Assembly: GCA_021521415.1 (NCBI GenBank)
Contig: JAIQDT010000233.1
Span: 992,001 to 1,056,000, forward strand
DNA from: Bidens hawaiensis
Lineage: Eukaryota > Streptophyta > Magnoliopsida > Asterales > Asteraceae
Direction of reading: 5' to 3'
Length of the DNA: 64,000 bases
Position numbers and translations under genes: made by a program. Under the pieces are notes generated by a model, which saw nothing but the letters and a program-made list of their open reading frames with translations, did not search any database and was not told where the DNA came from. Shown one piece after another: positions 10,785 to 23,275 of the stretch; position 1 is the first letter of the stretch, and each line of letters begins with the position of its first letter.

Positions 10785-13700
10785 TTACACGTCAACTACT
10801 TCCTTTTGAGGAAATAGGTGGGGGTATTTCTTCCGAAATTCATCCTTTCGTTCCCAAGTAAATTCTGGGCCTCGTTGCGAATTCCATCTAACTTTGACCA
10901 ACGAGATCTTATTGTGTCTAAGTTGCTTGATTTTCCCGTCTATTATTTCTATGGGCTCCTCCACAATGTTGAGCTTATCACTTATTTGAACACCCTCTAA
11001 GGGTAATACCGATGTCTCATCCGACAGACACCGTTTCAGGTTCGACACGTGAAACACGTTGTGAACTGCACTCAGTTCATCAGGCAGTTCTAATCGGTAT
11101 GCTACAGGACCGATTTTCGCAGTAATATTGAATGGTCCAATATATCTAGGGGCCAACTTCCCCGCCTTTCCAAATCTGACCACTCCTTTCCAGGGTGATA
11201 CTTTCAAATATACCCTTTCCCCTTTCTCAAATGACAACGGTTTCCGACGGGTATCGGCATAACTCTTCTGCCGATCCCGCGCGGCTTTCAGGTTGTTCTT
11301 AATTTCAAGAATCTTGCTGGTCGTCTCCTGGACCAGATCCGATCTAATGACCTGCGAGTCACCAACTTCAGACCAACAAAGTGGTGATCGGCACTTTCGT
11401 CCATATAATGCTTCATAAGGTGCTGCCTTTATACTGCTATGGTAACTGTTATTATAGGAAAATTCAACGAGTGGGAGATGTTGATCCCAGTTTCCCTTAA
11501 AGTCCAGTACGCAGGCACGAAGCAAATCCTCCAAAGTTTGAATGGTCCTCTCAGACTGACCATCGGTCTGAGGGTGGTAAGCTGTGCTTAGGTCAATACG
11601 TGTTCCCAATGCTTCTTGGACAGCTTGCCAAAGTTTGGAGGTGAAATGGCTATCCCTATCGGAGATGATCGAGATGGGGATGCCATGACGAGACACTATT
11701 TCATTTATATAAATTTGCGCAAGTCTCTCGGTGTTATAATTATTTCTAATCGGAATAAAATGTGCCGATTTGGTTAATCGATCCACGATTACCCAAATTG
11801 CATCATGTCCCCGGAATGTCTTAGGGAGGTGTGTCACGAAATCCATTGTGATTTGCTCCCACTTCCATTCAGGAATTTCCGGTTGTTGTAACATTCCCGA
11901 GGGTTTCTGGTGCTCCGCCTTAACCCTCGCACACGTCGTACACTTGCCGACGTAAGTGGCTATATCCTTTTTCATACCCGGCCACCAGTAGAACTCCTTC
12001 ACATCCTTATACATCTTATCCGATCCCGGATGTATGGAATATTTCGATTTATGCGCTTCGTCCATGATTAATTCACGAAGGTCATGGAGGGTCGGAATCC
12101 AAATCCGATTTTTGAAATAGAGAATTTCGTCCACACGCTGTTCGAAATTCTTCTCGTTACAGAAAAGTCCCTCTTTTTCCAATTGTTCCTCTTTCAACGC
12201 CTCGCGTTGAGCGACTCGAACCAAATCTGAAAGGTTCGACTGAACAATCATCCCTAGCGCTCGCACACGCAATGGTTTAACTCGATCTTTCCTACTCAGG
12301 GCATCGGCTACAACGTTAGCCTTGCCGGGGTGATAACGGATGTCACAGTCATAGTCACTCAGTAACTCGACCCACCTTCGTTGTCTCATATTTAGTTCTT
12401 TCTGATCGAATATGTGTTGCAAACTTTTATGATCAGTGAAGATGGTGCACTTTGTACCGTAGAGGTAGTGTCTCCAGATTTTAAGTGCGAAGATGACTGC
12501 TCCCAGTTCTAGGTCATGAGTAGTGTAATTTTTCTCGTGAACTTTTAATTGTCGAGAAGCATAGGCTATAACCTTACTATTTTGCATCAATACGCATCCT
12601 AACCCTCTCCGGGATGCGTCACAATACACGACAAAACCATCGTCTCCGTCGGGGAGACTTAAGATTGGCGCTTGGCACAATCTTTGTTTTAGCGTTTGAA
12701 ACGCCGTTTCGTGCTCTTCACCCCATTCATACTTCCGATCCTTTTGAGTCAGGAGGGTTAAAGGTTGGGCGATGCTGGAAAAGTTCTCTATAAATCGACG
12801 ATAGTATCCAGCTAAGCCTAAGAATTGGCGGATTTCCTTTGGAGATTTAGGCGCTTGCCAATTCTTAATTGCTTCAACCTTACTCGGATCAACGTGTATT
12901 CCTTGGTGGTTTATAACGTGACCGAGGAATTGCACCTCTTGTAACCAGAAGTTACACTTGGAGAATTTTGCAAATAACTTCTCCTGATCCAGGTGCTCTA
13001 AAACTAACTTTAAGTGTTGCTCGTGCTCTTCTTTACTCTTCGAGTATATCAAAATATCGTCAATAAATACAATGACGAATTTGTCAAGATAGGGTTTACA
13101 GACTCGATTCATGAGATCCATGAATACTGCTGGCGCATTTGTTAGCCCAAAAGGCATAACTAAGAACTCGTAATGGCCGTAGCGAGTCCGGAATGCGGTT
13201 TTTGGGACATCCTCCTCCTGAATTCTAACCTGATGGTATCCCGATCTAAGATCTATTTTTGAAAAGTAGCTCGCACCTTGTAGTTGGTCGAACAGATCAT
13301 CGATTCGGGGGAGAGGATACCTATTTTTGATTGTCAACTTGTTCAATTCCCTGTAATCAATGCACATTCTAAGGCTCCCGTCCTTCTTTTTCACGAATAG
13401 AACAGGTGCACCCCACGGGGAATAACTGGGACGTATAAATCCTTTATCCAATAATTCCTGCAACTGGTTGGATAATTCTTGCATCTCGGATGGTGCAAGT
13501 CGGTAAGGTGCCTTAGCAACAGGGCCAGCTTGAGGTAACAGATCGATTCTGAATTCGACCTGTCGGGTTGGCGGTAATCCAGGAAGTTCCTCTGGGAAAA
13601 CTTGTGGAAATTCGCGTACCACGGGAATATCGTCCACCCGTTTTTCCTCAGAATCAGTGGCCGTCAGGCTCGCTAGATACGCCACACATCCCTGACGTAT

Positions 13701-15491
13701 ATATTTTAACACCTTGAGATGGGATATAAATGGTATCATGGTGCCGGATTTTTCTCCTTGCACTAATACCTCCTCGTCATCCGACATTCGGATCTTGACG
13801 ATTTTCTTTTCGCAGTTTATTTCTACCCTGTTACGTGCTAGCCAATCCATTCCCACTATCACGTCAAAACTACCCAATTCTACCGGTAACAAGTCAATCA
13901 GAAAGGATTGTTCGTTCAGAATAAAAGGGCAATTCCGAACTATCCGATTAACTATCATGGTTTTACCGTTAGCGACTTCTACGGTGTAAGGTTCTATGGT
14001 TTCACCAATAGGAAGGTTTGCTATCGAAAGGAATCTAACGGAGACAAAACTTCTATCGGCGCCTGTATCAAATAATACAGAAGCGTAATGATCAGAGACG
14101 AGGAAGGTACATGTCACTACGCTGGGGTCCTGGCGCGCCTCGTTCGCCCCCATCACGAATGCTCGGCCTCGCGCCGGATTGGACGACGATGCCTGACCCG
14201 TGAGTTGTCTCCCGTTTCCTCCCTGGTTCAGTTTCGGGCAGTTCCTTTTGAAGTGATCCGTGCTGCCGCATTCGTAGCAAGCACGGCTAGTGGTCACCAT
14301 CTGGTTTCCTTGCGGGTTCTGCTGTCGGGCTGGTTGAGTTCTAAATGGTTGCGCACGAATAGGTTGCGGTTGTCGGTTCAGGTTGTTTAGATTTGTCTTA
14401 CAATTTGGTGCGTAGTGTCCAATCCTGCCACACCGGTGGCACACCACCTCTTTGCACACGCCACTATGGTGGTAACCACATTTCCCGCACTTAGGAAACG
14501 TTCCCTTCTGCGGTTCTTGCCTTCCGCCCGAACTAGTCATGGCATAGCTCTGGGCAGCGGGCCTAGCTCGTTTGCTTTGCTGCTTTTCCTGGATTCTATG
14601 ATCATGTGTACCCCGTTTTCCCCCAGCGGATTCTCCTGTCACCTTTAGTGATCCGCTCCGCAAGAAATCATACGTGACAATGCCAGCCTGTGTCACTGCA
14701 CTTTCATACGTCTGGTGTCCCCCCGCGTTGACTATACTCCTCACTACTGGAGTAAGTCCCCAAATATAACGTTCCACCCTCTTCGTCTCCGGGGTGACCA
14801 ACCACGGTACTAATCGTGACAGTTCATTAAACCGATTGGTATAACCCAAGTGGTCCGCCCCCTTCATCTCCAGGTTCCACAACTCATTTTCCAGTTTCTG
14901 CAATTCATTCTTTGGGCAGAAATGTTCCAAGACAAGAGCCTTAAGCTCCGTCCAGGTCATGTGGTTTGTCGCCGCCTGACCTCGAGTCTGTACTATGGTG
15001 TTCCACCATGTCAAGGCATGGTCGGTGAATGTACAGGTGGCGTACTTAACGACACAATCCTCGGGACAGTTGCTGATATTCACCACTGATTCTATTTTCT
15101 CTATCCATTTAACTAACCCATTCGGTCCTTCAGACCCGCTAAACTCTAATGGCTTGCACAACATAAAATCCTTGATCGAACATCCCCTGGATGCACGAAT
15201 TGGTTCAGTACGGTTTGTCTCTACCGTAGGTATAGGGCCATTGCTGTCAGTAACGACCACCCTAGGCGGTGCGTCATTACTCGGAATAGTGTTATCATTC
15301 CTTGGAGGATTAGCATTTTGTTCCCCGTCATTATTTATGGGCGTTTGATTGCTTGGAGGGGTCGGATTGGTCGAGTTGTTAATACTGGCGGCGATGCGTG
15401 ATACTATATCCGGTATCGCCGCCTCCAACTGTTGAGCAATCAAACGGCTCACATCTACTTCCGATATTTTAGTTGATCGTTTCGGTGCCAT
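10785..15491 (-). CDS. Tekay-A Gag-Pol polyprotein with chromodomain
   Basis: One uninterrupted frame of 1568 codons from MAPKRS (start 15491; a Met five codons upstream is less likely because a TGTAG/A acceptor-like site lies between). Domains in order: Gag core about 110-280; zinc-binding cysteine clusters at 335-346, 351-364 and 405-418; aspartic protease with DTGA at 475-478; reverse transcriptase about 665-860 with FIDD at 809-812; RNase H with acidic residues near 957, 995, 1020 and 1063; integrase zinc finger about 1154-1188 and catalytic D1217, D1278, E1314; C-terminal chromodomain in the last 70 or so residues. This order and the chromodomain place it in the Tekay (Del) chromovirus lineage of Ty3/gypsy elements. 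Chromodomains are thought to direct integration to particular chromatin. All catalytic residues I checked are present, so the protein may be functional. Confidence 0.97.
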   Translation of the reverse strand: MAPKRSTKISEVDVSRLIAQQLEAAIPDIVSRIAASINNSTNPTPPSNQTPINNDGEQNANPPRNDNTIPSNDAPPRVVVTDSNGPIPTVETNRTEPIRASRGCSIKDFMLCKPLEFSGSEGPNGLVKWIEKIESVVNISNCPEDCVVKYATCTFTDHALTWWNTIVQTRGQAATNHMTWTELKALVLEHFCPKNELQKLENELWNLEMKGADHLGYTNRFNELSRLVPWLVTPETKRVERYIWGLTPVVRSIVNAGGHQTYESAVTQAGIVTYDFLRSGSLKVTGESAGGKRGTHDHRIQEKQQSKRARPAAQSYAMTSSGGRQEPQKGTFPKCGKCGYHHSGVCKEVVCHRCGRIGHYAPNCKTNLNNLNRQPQPIRAQPFRTQPARQQNPQGNQMVTTSRACYECGSTDHFKRNCPKLNQGGNGRQLTGQASSSNPARGRAFVMGANEARQDPSVVTCTFLVSDHYASVLFDTGADRSFVSVRFLSIANLPIGETIEPYTVEVANGKTMIVNRIVRNCPFILNEQSFLIDLLPVELGSFDVIVGMDWLARNRVEINCEKKIVKIRMSDDEEVLVQGEKSGTMIPFISHLKVLKYIRQGCVAYLASLTATDSEEKRVDDIPVVREFPQVFPEELPGLPPTRQVEFRIDLLPQAGPVAKAPYRLAPSEMQELSNQLQELLDKGFIRPSYSPWGAPVLFVKKKDGSLRMCIDYRELNKLTIKNRYPLPRIDDLFDQLQGASYFSKIDLRSGYHQVRIQEEDVPKTAFRTRYGHYEFLVMPFGLTNAPAVFMDLMNRVCKPYLDKFVIVFIDDILIYSKSKEEHEQHLKLVLEHLDQEKLFAKFSKCNFWLQEVQFLGHVINHQGIHVDPSKVEAIKNWQAPKSPKEIRQFLGLAGYYRRFIENFSSIAQPLTLLTQKDRKYEWGEEHETAFQTLKQRLCQAPILSLPDGDDGFVVYCDASRRGLGCVLMQNSKVIAYASRQLKVHEKNYTTHDLELGAVIFALKIWRHYLYGTKCTIFTDHKSLQHIFDQKELNMRQRRWVELLSDYDCDIRYHPGKANVVADALSRKDRVKPLRVRALGMIVQSNLSDLVRVAQREALKEEQLEKEGLFCNEKNFEQRVDEILYFKNRIWIPTLHDLRELIMDEAHKSKYSIHPGSDKMYKDVKEFYWWPGMKKDIATYVGKCTTCARVKAEHQKPSGMLQQPEIPEWKWEQITMDFVTHLPKTFRGHDAIWVIVDRLTKSAHFIPIRNNYNTERLAQIYINEIVSRHGIPISIISDRDSHFTSKLWQAVQEALGTRIDLSTAYHPQTDGQSERTIQTLEDLLRACVLDFKGNWDQHLPLVEFSYNNSYHSSIKAAPYEALYGRKCRSPLCWSEVGDSQVIRSDLVQETTSKILEIKNNLKAARDRQKSYADTRRKPLSFEKGERVYLKVSPWKGVVRFGKAGKLAPRYIGPFNITAKIGPVAYRLELPDELSAVHNVFHVSNLKRCLSDETSVLPLEGVQISDKLNIVEEPIEIIDGKIKQLRHNKISLVKVRWNSQRGPEFTWERKDEFRKKYPHLFPQKEVVDV

Positions 15492-15869
15492 TCTACACAA
15501 CATCAAGAAATATATATAATCAATACCATCTCAAATTATAAAACACAACACATATTTCATTCATTAGTAAACATTGATACATATTACACAAACATCAGTT
15601 TACATACTTTCCAGTCAACATTACACAACTAAGTTTTAATACAAGGGCCCTATGTCGGTATCATCTCGACATAACCCGTAAAGGGGTCAGTGCTTGGATG
15701 ATACCCAAAAGTATCTATAATGATTATGCCCCAAAAGAGACCCACCCTAGGGGCCAGTGGTTGTATCATAACTAAGCCAGATTCACTCCATGTTAGTATC
15801 ACCACTAACTACTTACACAGAGTATCAAAAAAAAAATGGTCCCTGACTATCCCCATCCAAACATAACTA

Positions 15870-16466
15870 CTAAACACGGTGGTATGCCCACCACATCATC
15901 ACTGCCACCAACGCCACCACTACTGCCATCACCCCCCGGAGCCACGCCTCTAACCGCTGAACCATCAATAGGGAGTACGAGCACTCCCTTGTCAACCGGT
16001 CGATTGCATACTGGCAATCCAGTATGCGGTCACCAAGGTACACCCGTCTCTGTACCCCCACGGTCAGGGCGGCTGAGTGCTCATTTACTTGCTCTGTGAG
16101 CACTCGTAGCCAGGCCGCCGCATCCCGCTCCTGTCTAGGAAGGCCCCAGACAGGTGGAGCCATCGGCTCGGGCTGAGATGAGGACTCTCCCCGATGAGTA
16201 GCAGGTCGGGGTGGGGGAGAGGTCGGTGGGACACGCGGAATGCTGATCCGCGCCGTAGGGCGGGGACCAAATCCCGGAGGGACAGAGGTGGCCTGCGGTG
16301 CGAGTGGAGTAGGGGATCTGACGATCCGGGCCGGGGAGGACTGGCTCGAGCTCCTGTGACTCGCCTCGCTAGGCTCGGAGTCGGATGACACGTGTAAGCT
16401 CCCGGAGTTTCCGGGGCTAACCTCCTCCGGATCCTCCTCTACTGATAAGCTATGCGGGCTTGACAT
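15870..16466 (-). CDS. Extra ORF between 5' LTR and gag, with membrane segment
   Basis: A 198-codon frame in the element's sense direction, upstream of gag. I place the start at MSSPHS (16466), just after a TGCAG/GT-like acceptor. The frame remains open upstream to 16526. The N-terminal half is Ser/Pro-rich and acidic. A helical region follows (about 125-175, RQERDAAAWLRVLTEQVNEH onward). The last 25 residues form a hydrophobic segment (GVMAVVVALVAVMMWW) ending in YHRV, consistent with a tail-anchored membrane protein. I recognise no family. It does not overlap gag; the two are separated by 378 bp. A different ORF occupies the same place in Tekay-B (51519-52262). The coding status is inferred from length, position and composition; expression is unknown. 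Confidence 0.6.
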   Translation of the reverse strand: MSSPHSLSVEEDPEEVSPGNSGSLHVSSDSEPSEASHRSSSQSSPARIVRSPTPLAPQATSVPPGFGPRPTARISIPRVPPTSPPPRPATHRGESSSQPEPMAPPVWGLPRQERDAAAWLRVLTEQVNEHSAALTVGVQRRVYLGDRILDCQYAIDRLTRECSYSLLMVQRLEAWLRGVMAVVVALVAVMMWWAYHRV

Positions 16467-16807
16467 TTTTACCTGCACACAAGTTAACAAGCATATAGTT
16501 CTTTCCATAGTGTAATTCATAATCAAATTAATACATACTTATTTATACAACTTTACCACATAATAATATTATCATATATTTACACATATGTTGCCAATTT
16601 TACCTATTTAAAGTTCCTCGTGACTTCCCCTGAATTCTCCCGTGCAGACAAGTCTGTTATTATGTTCCGGACCATAATAACTCACTTGTCCATCCAAGTT
16701 CATCCAGATCCCGTCACAATAAATTATTAGTTGATATTCAGATCCTATAATACTTGAGCTACTGGTTATATTTTAGGTATCTTTTTCAGACATCTAATTC
16801 TTTATAA

Positions 16808-16825
16808 CCAATGGCTCTGATACCA
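16808..16825 (-). other. Tekay-A primer-binding site
   Basis: On the minus strand it reads TGGTATCAGAGCCATTGG, complementary to the 3' end of initiator tRNA-Met. It begins 5 nt inside the 5' LTR boundary. It fixes the element's orientation and confirms that 16831-20069 is the 5' LTR of the intact copy. Confidence 0.95.
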
Positions 16826-16830
16826 AGTTC

Positions 16831-19800
16831 TGTAACACCCCGTAACCGCAGCGGAAACGTACACGGGATGCAACAGACACATCTGATATCAACAGCATTG
16901 CTTATAAAGAAAATACCACTACATTAATTTATATCATATTACATTGTTGCTAGTTTCGTTACTGTCTAGGTGTTACACACGAGTTTTACCGATAAGACAT
17001 TAATATATTCATTACAAAATATAGATCAGCAAGCTTCCAACAAGTAGCACAGATCATTAAGCACATATCAATCATTCCAACTTGGGCATACCTAGAAAAC
17101 ATGTAAAGAAAACGGGTCAACTACGAATAGTTGGTGAGTTTCACTAATTTAAATAAACACTAACAGATCATTTTAATAATCATTTATTAAACAATGTAAT
17201 TATGCGGGGAACTATGTTTCCCCAGAACATTTATAACCTCTGGGAACTAAGTTACCCCAGAACAATAATAACCGCTGGGAACTATGTTACCCCAGAACAA
17301 TAATCACCTCTGGGAACTATGTTACCCCAGAACAATAATAACCTCTGGGAACTATGTTACCCCAGAACAATAATAATAACCTCTGGGAACTATGTTACCC
17401 CAGAACAATAATAATAACCGCTGGGAACTATGTTACCCCAAAACAATCCCACACGATAAACAATTTATATATTCTATGCATCAAACCATATATATATTTA
17501 AATATACAAGTGTTTCCATACGATCAGTATGTACTTAAATACTTTAATAAATACATGCTTTCCGCCCCGGGAAAATATTTAAAACAGTTCAGTAAAAGGG
17601 GCTCGTGAAAACTCACCTTTCTGTGAGTCGGGACGTGATACAATGAACTGCTATAAGCCTGGATCTGTAATATAATATCTAAACGTTACTATATAATTCC
17701 CATAAATTAAATCCGTGTTAATCGGTACATCTGGGGACATTGTTAACCCAGTACTGTACTCGATCCGGGGACAATGTTAACCCCGTGACACTCCTAAGGA
17801 CTCAGATTGTGCCATTACTTAGAGTCGGACGGTCAAAATTATCATTTTTATGTTTTCCTTGATTTGCGTGCCTAGCACGGTCATCCGTTTTTAGTTTCAA
17901 AAATGAGTTTATTCACACCCGGCCCAAAAATGGTGTTTGACTGTTACTTTATTTAACGTGATGAAATTAGAGCTCGGTTTGGACACCCCGTTTGGCCGCG
18001 GGGCCCGTTTCCGTCATTTAGGTGCCGGAAACAGTAAAATCGGGTAAAATTACCTAAATCATCCGAATTATTTTCGGATGATTTACTTTTATTTCATTTA
18101 CTTAGTATTATGAAAATGGTCAATTTTTAGGTTTTTATATACCAGTCAGCTCGCTTATGCGAGTTTTGCCGGTTTACACGTTTTAAGCTTTAAAAATTTG
18201 TTTTTATGTTCTTTTTAGCACAAATAATTACCCGTTTAGTCTCGGGTCTTGAAATTTTGCACAAAACTTATTTTGACAGTAAGAAGTTTTATTAAAATTT
18301 TCCAGATTTATTTTTTTATATTTACATTTATTTATCTATTTTTAAACATTATTAAAACACTAAATATGTAAAAAATACCAAAAGACTTTAGAAAAATCCC
18401 AAATTTTTCTGGGATGATCCCTGACATCCTCACAACTCCCTGGAATTTTTCCAGAACCCAAAACTCATTTTTCAAGCCATTTTCACAAAAACCGAGCTAG
18501 AAAGCCCTAGAACTCGTTTTACCGAAAAGCCCCCTTAGACTTTTCTAACTGAGCTCAAATTTTGTGTGTGACCTTTATATGTTATAAAAAGCTTATCCTA
18601 AATATTTCAGAATTTTTCATCAAGTTTAGCTATTTTTCACCATTTTTGGCCAAAACCGAGCATTAAATTCACCAAATATTCATCTTTTATCCAAAAATTA
18701 CCAAAAATTCACAGATCTCATATTTTCATGTGTAGATCATCTCTGTGAAATTTCATGACCCGACTCTAAGCACACTAAAATCTGTCCAAACTCACTAAAT
18801 CACACGAAAACCGAACTATCTTGTGTTTTCTAGCGTTAGATCGCAAAGATCTTGGTTTCTAGCCTTTGCTAGCCACTAGATACAACACTTACAAGCACAA
18901 TAACACTATACCAAGCAAGCTACACCAACAATCAAACCATTTCTTTCATAGTGTCGGTTTTGATATAAAAACAAAGGTTTTAACCGTAAAAATCCGTTCT
19001 CGACTCTTTTTACTCATTTCTTGGACCAAGATCCCTTGTATAACATGTATACATCTCTTGATCATGCAAGAGTCGGTTTCATCTCGGGTTTTCACCCGTC
19101 TTTCACTTGGAAATTCATTTTTTAAAGATTTTAACCGTAAAAATTCGTTATAAACTCTTTTAACTCATCACTTGGATCAAGATCCTTTGTATAACTTGTA
19201 TACATCACTTGATCATGCGAGAATCGGTTTCAACTCGGGTTTTTACCCATTTTTACATTTGAAACCTCCTTTTCTCAAGATCATGAAGTTGGAAACAAGA
19301 TTTAAACATTAAAACATGTGTTATACCTTGTGTTCTTGGTTTGGATCAAGGGTTTTTTTGGGTTGAATGTTTGAAGACTTGAAAGATTTGAGAGAGTTTG
19401 ATGTGTAAAAAAAGAAAATGAATTGATAATGTGTGTAAAGGGGACCGATCGGTCCAAGTAATGGGTGGGGGTGGGCCCCACAACTTCAATATTAGCCACA
19501 TATTCGGATTTCCGTAATCCGGATAATGTTTTGGATAATCTGGCTCAGTTCGTTTCTCGTTTAAACTCGTAATTCGGCTTAAAACGAGCCTAAAATGGTT
19601 GTTTTTCGGGTTAAAAGAAAATTTACATAAAACCGACTTAAAAACTTTAAAAACTTAAACCATGACATTAAAACATCATATTATTAATAATTACGCATCT
19701 TTTTCGGCTTGATCGATCGTCTCTTGCTTGGTTTGATGTTAAAGGTTTCGTTTATCGTACCGACGTACTAATAAATCGAAATCCTTTTTCTGTGCTAAAA

Positions 19801-20069
19801 TTCACTTATCCCGAAGCATTAATACTTCGTAAACATCACTAAACATTATATACTTCGTCTATAATGTAATTCCCGATTCGTTCGGGTTTCAATAATCGTT
19901 CATTGGTTAATTGTAATTCCAATACGATTCACTATATAATCGAGTATGATTCGTACTATGAATCATATATACTCGTACATACGTACTATAACTCATATAA
20001 TCAATATTAAATGACACGTAAATAGTATATACCGGCTAAGGTATACCTGGATTTGCCGGAATCGTTACA
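16831..20069 (-). mobile_element. Tekay-A LTR, shared middle copy
   Basis: A 3239-bp LTR, TGTAACACCCC to ATCGTTACA. It serves as 5' LTR of the intact copy on its left. On its right it is followed by a polypurine tract and polyprotein C-terminus, so it is also the 3' LTR of a second, truncated copy. It contains a seven-unit version of the minisatellite (about 17219-17450). Confidence 0.93.
17219..17450. repeat. 35-bp LTR minisatellite, 7 units
   Basis: Same unit as 7853-8127 with one unit fewer, and the variant unit order differs (the CTGCG variant is missing). Confidence 0.92.
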
Positions 20070-20083
20070 TTCTCCCCCCGTTA
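20070..20083 (-). other. Second Tekay-A polypurine tract
   Basis: Identical to 10749-10762, at the same position relative to the LTR. It shows that the right-hand sequence is a genuine second internal region. Confidence 0.85.
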
Positions 20084-20105
20084 TAAAAATTTCGTCCTCG
20101 AAATT

Positions 20106-21650
20106 TTACACGTCAACTACTTCCTTTTGAGGAAATAGGTGGGGGTATTTCTTCCGAAATTCATCCTTTCGTTCCCAAGTAAATTCTGGGCCTCGTTGCG
20201 AATTCCATCTAACTTTGACCAACGAGATCTTATTGTGTCTAAGTTGCTTGATTTTCCCGTCTATTATTTCTATGGGCTCCTCCACAATGTTGAGCTTATC
20301 ACTTATTTGAACACCCTCTAAGGGTAATACCGATGTCTCATCCGACAGACACTGTTTCAGGTTCGACACGTGAAACACGTTGTGAACTGCACTCAGTTCA
20401 TCAGGCAGTTCTAATCGGTATGCTACAGGACCGATTTTCGCAGTAATATTGAATGGTCCAATATATCTAGGGGCCAACTTCCCCGCCTTTCCAAATCTGA
20501 CCACTCCTTTCCAGGGTGATACTTTCAAATATACCCTTTCCCCTTTCTCAAATGACAACGGTTTCCGACGGGTATCGGCATAACTCTTCTGCCGATCCCG
20601 CGCGGCTTTCAGGTTGTTCTTAATTTCAAGAATCTTGCTGGTCGTCTCCTGGACCAGATCCGATCTAATGACCTGCGAGTCACCAACTTCAGACCAACAA
20701 AGTGGTGATCGGCACTTTCGTCCATATAATGCTTCATAAGGTGCTGCCTTTATACTGCTATGGTAACTGTTATTATAGGAAAATTCAACGAGTGGGAGAT
20801 GTTGATCCCAGTTTCCCTTAAAGTCCAGTACGCAGGCACGAAGCAAATCCTCCAAAGTTTGAATGGTCCTCTCAGACTGAACATCGGTCTGAGGGTGGTA
20901 AGCTGTGCTTAGGTCAATACGTGTTCCCAATGCTTCTTGGACAGCTTGCCAAAGTTTGGAGGTGAAATGGCTATCCCTATCGGAGATGATCGAGATGGGG
21001 ATGCCATGACGAGACACTATTTCATTTATATAAATTTGCGCAAGTCTCTCGGTGTTATAATTATTTCTAATCGGAATAAAATGTGCCGATTTGGTTAATC
21101 GATCCACGATTACCCAAATTGCATCATGTCCCCGGGATGTCTTAGGGAGGTGTGTCACGAAATCCATTGTGATTTGCTCCCACTTCCATTCAGGAATTTC
21201 CGGTTGTTGTAACATTCCCGAGGGTTTCTGGTGCTCCGCCTTAACCCTCGCACACGTCGTACACTTGCCGACGTAAGTGGCTATATCCTTTTTCATACCC
21301 GGCCACCAGTAGAACTCCTTCACATCCTTATACATCTTATCCGATCCCGGATGTATGGAATATTTCGATTTATGCGCTTCGTCCATGATTAATTCACGAA
21401 GGTCATGGAGGGTCGGAATCCAAATCCGATTTTTGAAATAGAGAATTTCGTCCACACGCTGTTCGAAATTCTTCTCGTTACAGAAAAGTCCCTCTTTTTC
21501 CAATTGTTCCTCTTTCAACGCCTCGCGTTGAGCGACTCGAACCAAATCTGAAAGGTTCGACTGAACAATCATCCCTAGCGCTCGCACACGCAATGGTTTA
21601 ACTCGATCTTTCCTACTCAGGGCATCGGCTACAACGTTAGCCTTGCCGGG
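20106..21650 (-). pseudogene. Truncated second Tekay-A pol (integrase to chromodomain)
   Basis: About 515 codons matching the C-terminal third of the polyprotein at 10785-15491, from the end of RNase H through integrase and chromodomain. It differs from it by only a few residues (for example Phe to Ser after PKT, Gly to Val in the HPQTDG motif, and Arg to Gln before CLSDET). At 21650 it stops abruptly within the [11 protein letters not shown] segment of RNase H and joins host sequence corresponding to 7058 onward. Gag, protease and RT are absent, so it cannot be expressed as a polyprotein. The Val substitution lies near the integrase catalytic Glu, which itself is kept. Confidence 0.93.
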
Positions 21651-21955
21651 GTTATCACTATTTTATTTATCTATTTATAATAATAATAATAGTAATAATA
21701 ATAATAATTATTATTATTATTATAATTATTATTAGTCATTGTATTTTTCCGATTTTTTCTTATTTTATCTAGAAGTCTTTTATTAAACCTTCTATTTCTT
21801 TTATAAGGCTTCACGCACTTGATTTTGGAGCTGAGAGTCTCTCTGAAAACAACATTTCTATTTTTTGGGATTAGAGGTACGATTTGCCTACTTTCTATTC
21901 TCCTAGACCCTATTTATTGGCGAGATTTTTATTGGGTATGATTGATTGATTTAAC
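21651..21955. repeat. Second copy of the Tekay-A target flank
   Basis: Nearly base-for-base copy of about 7059-7370, including the TAATAATAATAATAG microsatellite and the TGTCTCTCTGAAAAC-like block. The junction with Tekay-A at 21650 shows at most one or two shared bases. Confidence 0.92.
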
Positions 21956-22084
21956 ATGTCAAACGATTGCATCGCGCATCTATTTTGGAAGATTTATAAA
22001 GGTTTTGGTCAAATGGTTGATGCTTATGTTCCAAAGAAGAAAGATAAATTCAGATATAGCTTTGTTTTTATCAGATTCATTTAA
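21956..22084 (+). pseudogene. RRM-domain fragment, uninterrupted copy
   Basis: A 42-codon frame equal to 7371-7475 but continuing through the RNP1 motif (RYSFVFIRF) to a TAA at 22082. It shows the pre-insertion sequence of the Tekay-A target: ATAGC occurs once, with no LTR. It differs from the other copy by one Arg/Ile change. The RRM lacks its first strand and everything after RNP1. No continuation is recognised downstream, so it is a fragment, or one exon of a gene whose other exons I cannot identify. Confidence 0.55.
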
Positions 22085-23245
22085 CATTAGACACGTCCCG
22101 ACGATTAGTTTTCAACTAGATTCCTCGTTAGTCACTTCACTAGACATTGTAAATCCTGAATATGGTGATTCAAGCCTGTTTTTGGTACATGCGGTGGAGA
22201 CAGGTTGGTTGCAAGCCAAACGATCAAATCAACAATAGGTAAAAACTGATAAGAACAACAACGCTATGAGTTGTTTGTTATGCTATAGTTTGCATGTATA
22301 AACCCAACTTATGAGATGCCTTGGGTTCGGGGTGATTCATTCTTAATCAAATTGTTTGACCTAATCAATATCTCTTATGATTCCGAGCTTTACAGTTATT
22401 ATTTATGTGTTTGACATTCATCAAGCATATCATGTTTCATGTCAACTCTTGTCTAGATTGAAGTTCCTTATCAAGCTTTGCCTGTACGTAGTATGATTCA
22501 TATATATTGGTTCTTATATAAGATCCAGTCTATAGTATTTTAACTCTGCACTTAATATATACAATTATCAAGCTCAACTCGATAAATATGAATATGCATC
22601 TAATATTCACTTGAATTGTAGACTTTCTCTGACTTGCAACGTTTGAAATTTAAGTTTCATGATTGCAATCCATAATTCAAATTAACATCCGAATTGATAT
22701 AGTATTCATATGTAATTATGCTTTCTTAGTATATTCATATTATTCTTCATAACTTAATAGTTATGATCAGGATTCAACCATAAAAGAAATAAAAACTACT
22801 GGCAAAATAGTGGATATTTTTACAATGACTTGACTAATCTACTGTGACATGAAAGTGTACTAATTCATCATTAATACTATATGTTTCACACATTTACCTT
22901 AACACTTGATTGATAATCATTAATCACAGTTAAACAAACAAAGCACTTTATAACATGCCGATCTTGGGTGGATTATACGTGGGGGCGTTACGTAGATTTT
23001 TCATTGCTCGTAACACTAAATTAAAGTGACATTACATATATGTATTGAATTCTCAAATACTCAAAACTACACATTTAATAACCAAAGAAAACAATACATC
23101 AAAGTAAAGATAACGTTTTATTTAAATAATCCTAATGGCCCAATCTAGTTATATTTATACTTGCACATTGTCGTATCAACCTACAACATGTTTAATATAA
23201 TAACATTTGTCAACAATAACGTTGGTGAGCTTTTGTTAATCTACA
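22085..23245. other. Intergenic AT-rich stretch, no gene recognised
   Basis: No ORF with protein-like composition, no repeat array and no element end seen before the Helitron terminus at 23246. It may be intron or downstream sequence of the RRM locus. Confidence 0.5.
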
Positions 23246-23275
23246 TCTAACTATACTATTAAAGCAATAAGCTTT
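23246..23275 (+). mobile_element. Isolated Helitron 5' terminus (30 bp)
   Basis: TCTAACTATACTATTAAAGC follows an A and matches the minus-strand 5' end of the Helitron at 7039. After 30 bp the sequence switches to a copia LTR. No matching Helitron 3' end (hairpin plus CTRR on the plus strand) was found downstream. Confidence 0.6.

Noticed and set aside
14088..15348. Several plus-strand open frames of 77-117 codons
   Set aside because: They are antisense shadows of the Tekay-A gag, caused by its GC-richer coding sequence.
10785..15491. Possibility of an integrated pararetrovirus
   Set aside because: LTRs, polypurine tract, integrase with D-D-E and chromodomain are all present, and no movement or coat protein is seen. 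It is a Ty3/gypsy retrotransposon.
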